Shown in pieces: positions 5,219 to 5,719 of a DNA stretch of 5,719 nt (position 1 is its first letter; the number at the start of each line of letters is the position of its first letter). The notes under the pieces were generated by a model that saw only the letters and a list, made by a program, of their open reading frames with translations, searched no databases and was not told the DNA's origin. A program made the translations under genes and the position numbers. Source of the DNA: an uncultured Intrasporangium sp. (lineage in GTDB: Bacteria; Actinomycetota; Actinomycetes; Actinomycetales; Dermatophilaceae). The stretch is taken from NCBI GenBank assembly GCA_937873285.1, contig CALMNV010000187.1, forward strand, positions 1 through 5,719, read 5' to 3'.

Positions 5219-5719
5219 ATGGTCTGCGTGCCTCTCCAGATCACCACGGCCCGCCCGGACCCGGCGCTGCTCGACCTGCCGTGGGCGCTGCCGCTCGAGG
5301 CGTGGCCGGATCACACGCTGGCCGCGCTGCCGCGAGGCATCTCCAGGCACGTCGTGCGGTTCGTCAAGCTCGGTGGCCGGGTGCTCGCCGTCAAGGAGAT
5401 CAAGGACGACATCGCCGACCGCGAGTACGCCATGCTGCGCAACCTGCGGCGGCTCGACGTCCCCAGCGTCGAGCCGTTCGGGGTGGTCCACGGCCGCGTG
5501 GACGCATCCGGCGAGCCGCTCGACGCCTGCCTCATCACCCGGCACCTGCAGTTCTCGCTTCCCTACCGGGCGCTCTACAGCCAGGCTCTGCGCCCGGACA
5601 CGGCGGTGCGGCTCATGGACGCGCTGGCGCTGCTGCTCGTGCGCCTCCACCTCGAGGGCTTCTGGTGGGGGGACGTCTCGCTGTCCAACGCCCTGTTCCG
5701 CCGCGACGCCGGCTCCTTC
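5219..5719 (+). CDS. DUF4032 / lipopolysaccharide-kinase-like protein (3' end cut off by window)
   Basis: The N-terminal part of a protein-kinase-fold protein, open to the right edge (167 codons from ATG 5219, 164 from GTG 5228). The N-terminus, LQITTARPDPALLDLPW, resembles actinobacterial DUF4032 proteins. With GTG as residue 1, VLAVKEIKDD (52-61) looks like the ATP-binding Lys strand, and GFWWGDVSLSNALF (144-157) like the catalytic loop with Asp149 and Asn154. This resembles the Kdo/WaaP/InaA-like small-molecule kinase group; the substrate is unknown and the C-terminal DUF4032 part lies outside. GGAGG at 5197-5201 is 17 nt from ATG 5219, too far for a normal ribosome binding site. GACGAT at 5215-5220 is suitably placed for a leaderless start at GTG 5228. 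The gene is separated from the ATPase by a terminator and is probably unrelated to sugar import. Confidence 0.85.
   Translation, partial: MVCVPLQITTARPDPALLDLPWALPLEAWPDHTLAALPRGISRHVVRFVKLGGRVLAVKEIKDDIADREYAMLRNLRRLDVPSVEPFGVVHGRVDASGEPLDACLITRHLQFSLPYRALYSQALRPDTAVRLMDALALLLVRLHLEGFWWGDVSLSNALFRRDAGSF

Noticed and set aside
4448..5650. Long minus-strand open frame spanning the ATPase 3' half, the terminator and the DUF4032 start (400 codons)
   Set aside because: It crosses a terminator stem-loop and direct repeats and is antisense to two recognisable genes; the product has Arg/Val/Asp/Glu-rich shadow composition.
1..5719. tRNA, rRNA, transposase or integrase genes, attachment sites
   Set aside because: None recognised on either strand; base and codon use look even across the window, with no sign of a mobile insert.

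Overview
The window is from a high-GC, actinobacterium-like genome. The signs are a strong G/C bias at third codon positions, few TAT or other AT-rich codons, weak -35 boxes, a GTG start candidate, and a DUF4032-type kinase-fold gene of the kind seen in Actinobacteria. A member of the Micrococcales is plausible, but the sequence alone does not settle the family.

Most of the window is a maltose/maltodextrin-type ABC importer. On the minus strand, in transcription order, lie malE (3764-2445, solute-binding lipoprotein), malF (2327-747, permease with a long extracytoplasmic loop) and malG (747 to the left edge, cut by the window). malF and malG overlap by one base (TGATG). A 117-bp gap with a strong stem-loop separates malE from malF. 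On the plus strand, divergent from malE, is a MalK/MsiK/UgpC-type ATPase gene (3992-5095). Binding protein, two permeases and a presumptive ATPase are therefore together, whereas streptomycetes typically energise MalEFG with a remote shared MsiK.

The 227-bp divergent region (3765-3991) is the main regulatory area. It holds a perfect 14-bp palindrome with a central CG (3805-3818) that overlaps a candidate malE -10 box. It also holds a CTTGCAGCAAG box and a nearby TTGCAAC box, a -10-like TACCCT placed just before an in-frame upstream ATG of the ATPase gene, and a 9-bp stem-loop in the ATPase leader. This layout fits control by a LacI-family (MalR-like) repressor, which is not encoded in the window.

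Right of the ATPase, 5096-5218 holds a perfect 15-bp stem-loop (probable terminator) and three copies of GGCATACCG. A DUF4032/lipopolysaccharide-kinase-like gene then starts at 5219 or 5228 and runs off the right edge.

I see no sign of a wholly new system. The points worth checking are the substituted MalE ligand site, the long MalF loop in an actinobacterial setting, the dense divergent regulatory region, the possible second start of the ATPase, and the over-represented GGCATAC word.
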